64,000 nucleotides of DNA from Massilia forsythiae (lineage in GTDB: Bacteria > Pseudomonadota > Gammaproteobacteria > Burkholderiales > Burkholderiaceae_D), in assembly GCF_012849555.1 (NCBI RefSeq), contig NZ_CP051685.1:4588001-4652000 (forward strand), in the 5' to 3' direction. A program made the position numbers and the translations under genes. The notes under the pieces are model-generated. The model saw only the letters and a program-made list of their open reading frames with translations, had not been told where the DNA came from and did not search any database. This document shows positions 62,376-64,000 of this stretch, piece after piece. Positions within the stretch are counted from its first letter, which is position 1. Every line of letters starts with the position of its first letter.

Positions 62376-62660
62376 GGTAGTCGAAAGGCCTGTCGATCAC
62401 TGATCATAGCAAAAAATCATCGAACTCGAGGGGCGGGGCCTTGGATGGGATCGTCCCGGCTAGGTACCGCACATGGACGCTCGAAAACGCCGATGCGCGT
62501 GCGACATTTGCCGTCCCAGCCGTAACAGCGCGTAACGTTACTTGAGTGCTACTTATGCCGATGCCTTGCAGGCGCGATGATGGATTCCGTGTTCAAGACC
62601 TCGTGTCATGTTCACCCACCCATCCGCGGCATCGACCGCTCATTTTTTATAGAGACAATC

Positions 62661-63311
62661 ATGGCCCAATATACTATTCAGGTGTATAACCAGTCCGGTT
62701 TCCCGAAAAGCTACGTCGTCTTTTCGGAACCGCCCACCGTGACTTCCGCCGGTTCGCAGGTGCAAGTGTTCACCAACGCGTGGGTCACTTTCCCCAGCGT
62801 GCGCAATGGCGGCATCGACACGCTCGTGTATACCGACATTATTGACGCCTACTGGGGCACTGTTCCGGAAGCGTTGTCGCCTTCCGTTGTCGTGCACCAA
62901 GGCGGGGTGGCGGCCGTCAATACCAGTTCCCGCGACGGCGTGGTATTCCAGGGAACCTCTCCCGCGGGTTTCGGCACGACGACCGGTGGCGTCGCGAATG
63001 CCGGCGCCTTCGAGATCAAGGCGAATACCGATTTCACAAGCGACTTCAACTACGTGTTCGGCATGGCCAAACCGACCGGCACCGGTATTCCAGCGCCGGT
63101 GGCGACCTTCGCTGCCGAGCCTAACGACACCTTTGAGATCATTCCAGTCGTTAAGTTCTACGTTGCTGACGGGGCATTCACCCAAGGCGAAATCATCGAC
63201 GTGAAGGCTTTCACTACGGTTCCGGCAGAAATTGATTTTACTGGGAAACCGCAAATGACTGCCACCGTCATCCAGAACGCCAATGGATCGTTCGCCGTCC
63301 AGTATTCGTAA
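62661..63311 (+). CDS. Unrecognised beta-rich protein
   Basis: 216 aa from ATG 62661, after AGAGAC (weak ribosome site). It has no signal peptide or membrane segment and no Cys, is rich in Thr, Val, Phe and Gly, and appears all-beta (YTIQVYNQSGFPKSYVVFSE; VQVFTNAWVTF; FEIIPVVKFYVADG). The DNA is clearly less GC-rich than the pectin genes (22 of 60 G+C in 62641-62700). The next gene starts 62 nt later, so the two form a likely operon. The function is unknown; such folds occur in secreted lectin-like or effector-associated proteins, which is only a suggestion. Confidence 0.7.
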   Translation: MAQYTIQVYNQSGFPKSYVVFSEPPTVTSAGSQVQVFTNAWVTFPSVRNGGIDTLVYTDIIDAYWGTVPEALSPSVVVHQGGVAAVNTSSRDGVVFQGTSPAGFGTTTGGVANAGAFEIKANTDFTSDFNYVFGMAKPTGTGIPAPVATFAAEPNDTFEIIPVVKFYVADGAFTQGEIIDVKAFTTVPAEIDFTGKPQMTATVIQNANGSFAVQYS

Positions 63312-63373
63312 GATGAAGTGCCGGGTGGCTCGACCCGCCCGGCCACCGTATCGGACATATCGAGGAGAATCGT

Positions 63374-63862
63374 ATGACATTGGATTGGTCACACGTGAGG
63401 AAGTTGAAACACCCGATCCAGACAACGGGTCTGGACGTGATCTTCAGCGGCCATGGCACCTTCGAATACACGGGCGAAACGATCGTGCCGGAAGGGTTCG
63501 AATTCTGGGTGCTGGCGCCGCCGGGTGCGACGATAGCGGATGCGACCGGCCAGGCGCTGGAAAATCGTGACTTGATCAGTATGCTGGGTATCAAGAACCC
63601 GAGTAGTAATGTTCTGGTCAGCGATACGCCGGTGCATTATGCGGCTGGAGAAAAGGCGCCGAATTACCTGCTCCATCCGCCGCGCGGTATCCATCTCAAG
63701 CCGGGTGGACCACATATCATCGGGGTCGAAAGCCCGACGTCGCTGTCGGCATTGTGGCAGCGTGCTGAGCCATTCCGAATAGAAGGTGGCATCGTTCGCT
63801 GTTTCTGGGCTGCATGCACCGCTATCGAGCACGCGAAGAACCCGTTAGTACTGGCTAGATAA
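63374..63862 (+). CDS. Small protein with an Stv-adhesin-like pattern
   Basis: 162 aa. The stretch VIFSGHGTFEYTGETIVPEG then APPGATIADATGQALEN recalls the putative adhesin Stv domain (GHG near a strand end, VP.G, a PPG turn, a D.G..LE strand). That assignment is from memory and tentative. No signal peptide. GAGGAGA precedes ATG 63374. Its partner upstream (62661) is also unknown. Stv-like domains occur in surface or toxin-type proteins. The GH pair and the single His/Asp candidates might be catalytic, but nothing in the sequence proves it. Confidence 0.6.
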   Translation: MTLDWSHVRKLKHPIQTTGLDVIFSGHGTFEYTGETIVPEGFEFWVLAPPGATIADATGQALENRDLISMLGIKNPSSNVLVSDTPVHYAAGEKAPNYLLHPPRGIHLKPGGPHIIGVESPTSLSALWQRAEPFRIEGGIVRCFWAACTAIEHAKNPLVLAR

Positions 63863-63878
63863 ATTAGGCGGCGACACG

Positions 63879-63912
63879 TACGCGATGCCGGGCAGAGCGC
63901 CGGCATCGCGTA
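63879..63912. terminator. Bidirectional terminator-type hairpin between convergent genes
   Basis: TACGCGATGCCGG (63879-63891) pairs with CCGGCATCGCGTA (63900-63912) over an 8-nt loop, a perfect 13-bp stem. It lies between the stop at 63862 and the minus-strand stop at 63917. T-runs are absent on both sides. Confidence 0.6.
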
Positions 63913-63916
63913 GCGA

Positions 63917-64000
63917 TCAACCAGGGCGGTTGATGATTTGCGGATCGGACAGCAGAATGCCATTGCCCGGTTGGGACAGCATGAGCGACACCGAGTACAC
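63917..64000 (-). CDS. C-terminus of an unidentified minus-strand protein
   Basis: The last 27 codons and stop (TGA, minus strand) of a gene that continues beyond the window. They read VYSVSLMLSQPGNGILLSDP and end QIINRPG. The stop lies 5 nt after a strong hairpin, which supports a real gene end. The family cannot be told from so short a piece. Confidence 0.5.
   Translation of the reverse strand: MYSVSLMLSQPGNGILLSDPQIINRPG

Overview
The window is a GC-rich chromosomal segment of a betaproteobacterium. It most resembles the Massilia/Duganella/Telluria group of Oxalobacteraceae. That placement is inferred from the GC-rich codon use, very large TonB-dependent receptors beside glycoside hydrolases, PEP-CTERM proteins, SfnB-type enzymes and a uronate oxidation pathway. 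No rRNA or tRNA gene was seen to confirm it.

Layout. (1) 1-4720: chemotaxis operon with a soluble PAS-PAS methyl-accepting protein (5' end cut by the window), cheR, cheD and a protein with three CheW domains. (2) 4726-4939: a small MITE-like element bounded by inverted pairs of an 18-bp repeat. (3) 4940-10159, minus strand: oxidative hexuronate catabolism (gntR-type regulator, kdgD, an ExuT-like transporter, an SMP-30 lactonase, udh). (4) 10160-13721: a stretch that starts visibly GC-poor, with a HAD phosphatase, a CPA1 Na+/H+ antiporter and a 2-haloacid dehalogenase broken by an in-frame TAG. (5) 13803-18700: an HDOD protein, a GH2 enzyme, and a decay zone holding a VOC-family relic and a PEP-CTERM protein without its signal peptide. 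(6) 18848-33504: a probable organosulfur acquisition locus with an FMN monooxygenase, a complete dipeptide-type ABC importer, two SfnB/DszC-like flavoproteins, a CysB-type regulator and a TonB receptor; an acyltransferase-3 gene sits inside it. (7) 33480-61641: a pectin (rhamnogalacturonan-I and galactan/arabinan side chain) utilisation region with a second GH2, a rhamnogalacturonan lyase, a PEP-CTERM protein, an aldo/keto reductase, two GH43-type lipoproteins, three large TonB receptors, a GH35 beta-galactosidase and two paralogous Sel1-repeat proteins; an MpaB-type oxygenase and a YjjG-like HAD phosphatase lie among them. (8) 61731-64000: unrecognised small proteins, less GC-rich than the rest, including one with an Stv-adhesin-like pattern, and the last 27 codons of a minus-strand gene.

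How the parts fit. The surface lyase and lipoprotein/periplasmic glycosidases would release galactose, arabinose and galacturonate-containing oligomers. The TonB receptors would import oligomers, ExuT would import hexuronates, and Udh, the lactonase and KdgD would oxidise them toward 2-oxoglutarate semialdehyde. The aldarate dehydratase and the semialdehyde dehydrogenase that this route needs are not in the window. The sulfur locus has its own outer-membrane receptor, inner-membrane importer, oxygenases and regulator, so it looks self-contained apart from a flavin reductase, which I did not find. It is the best candidate here for a poorly described system.
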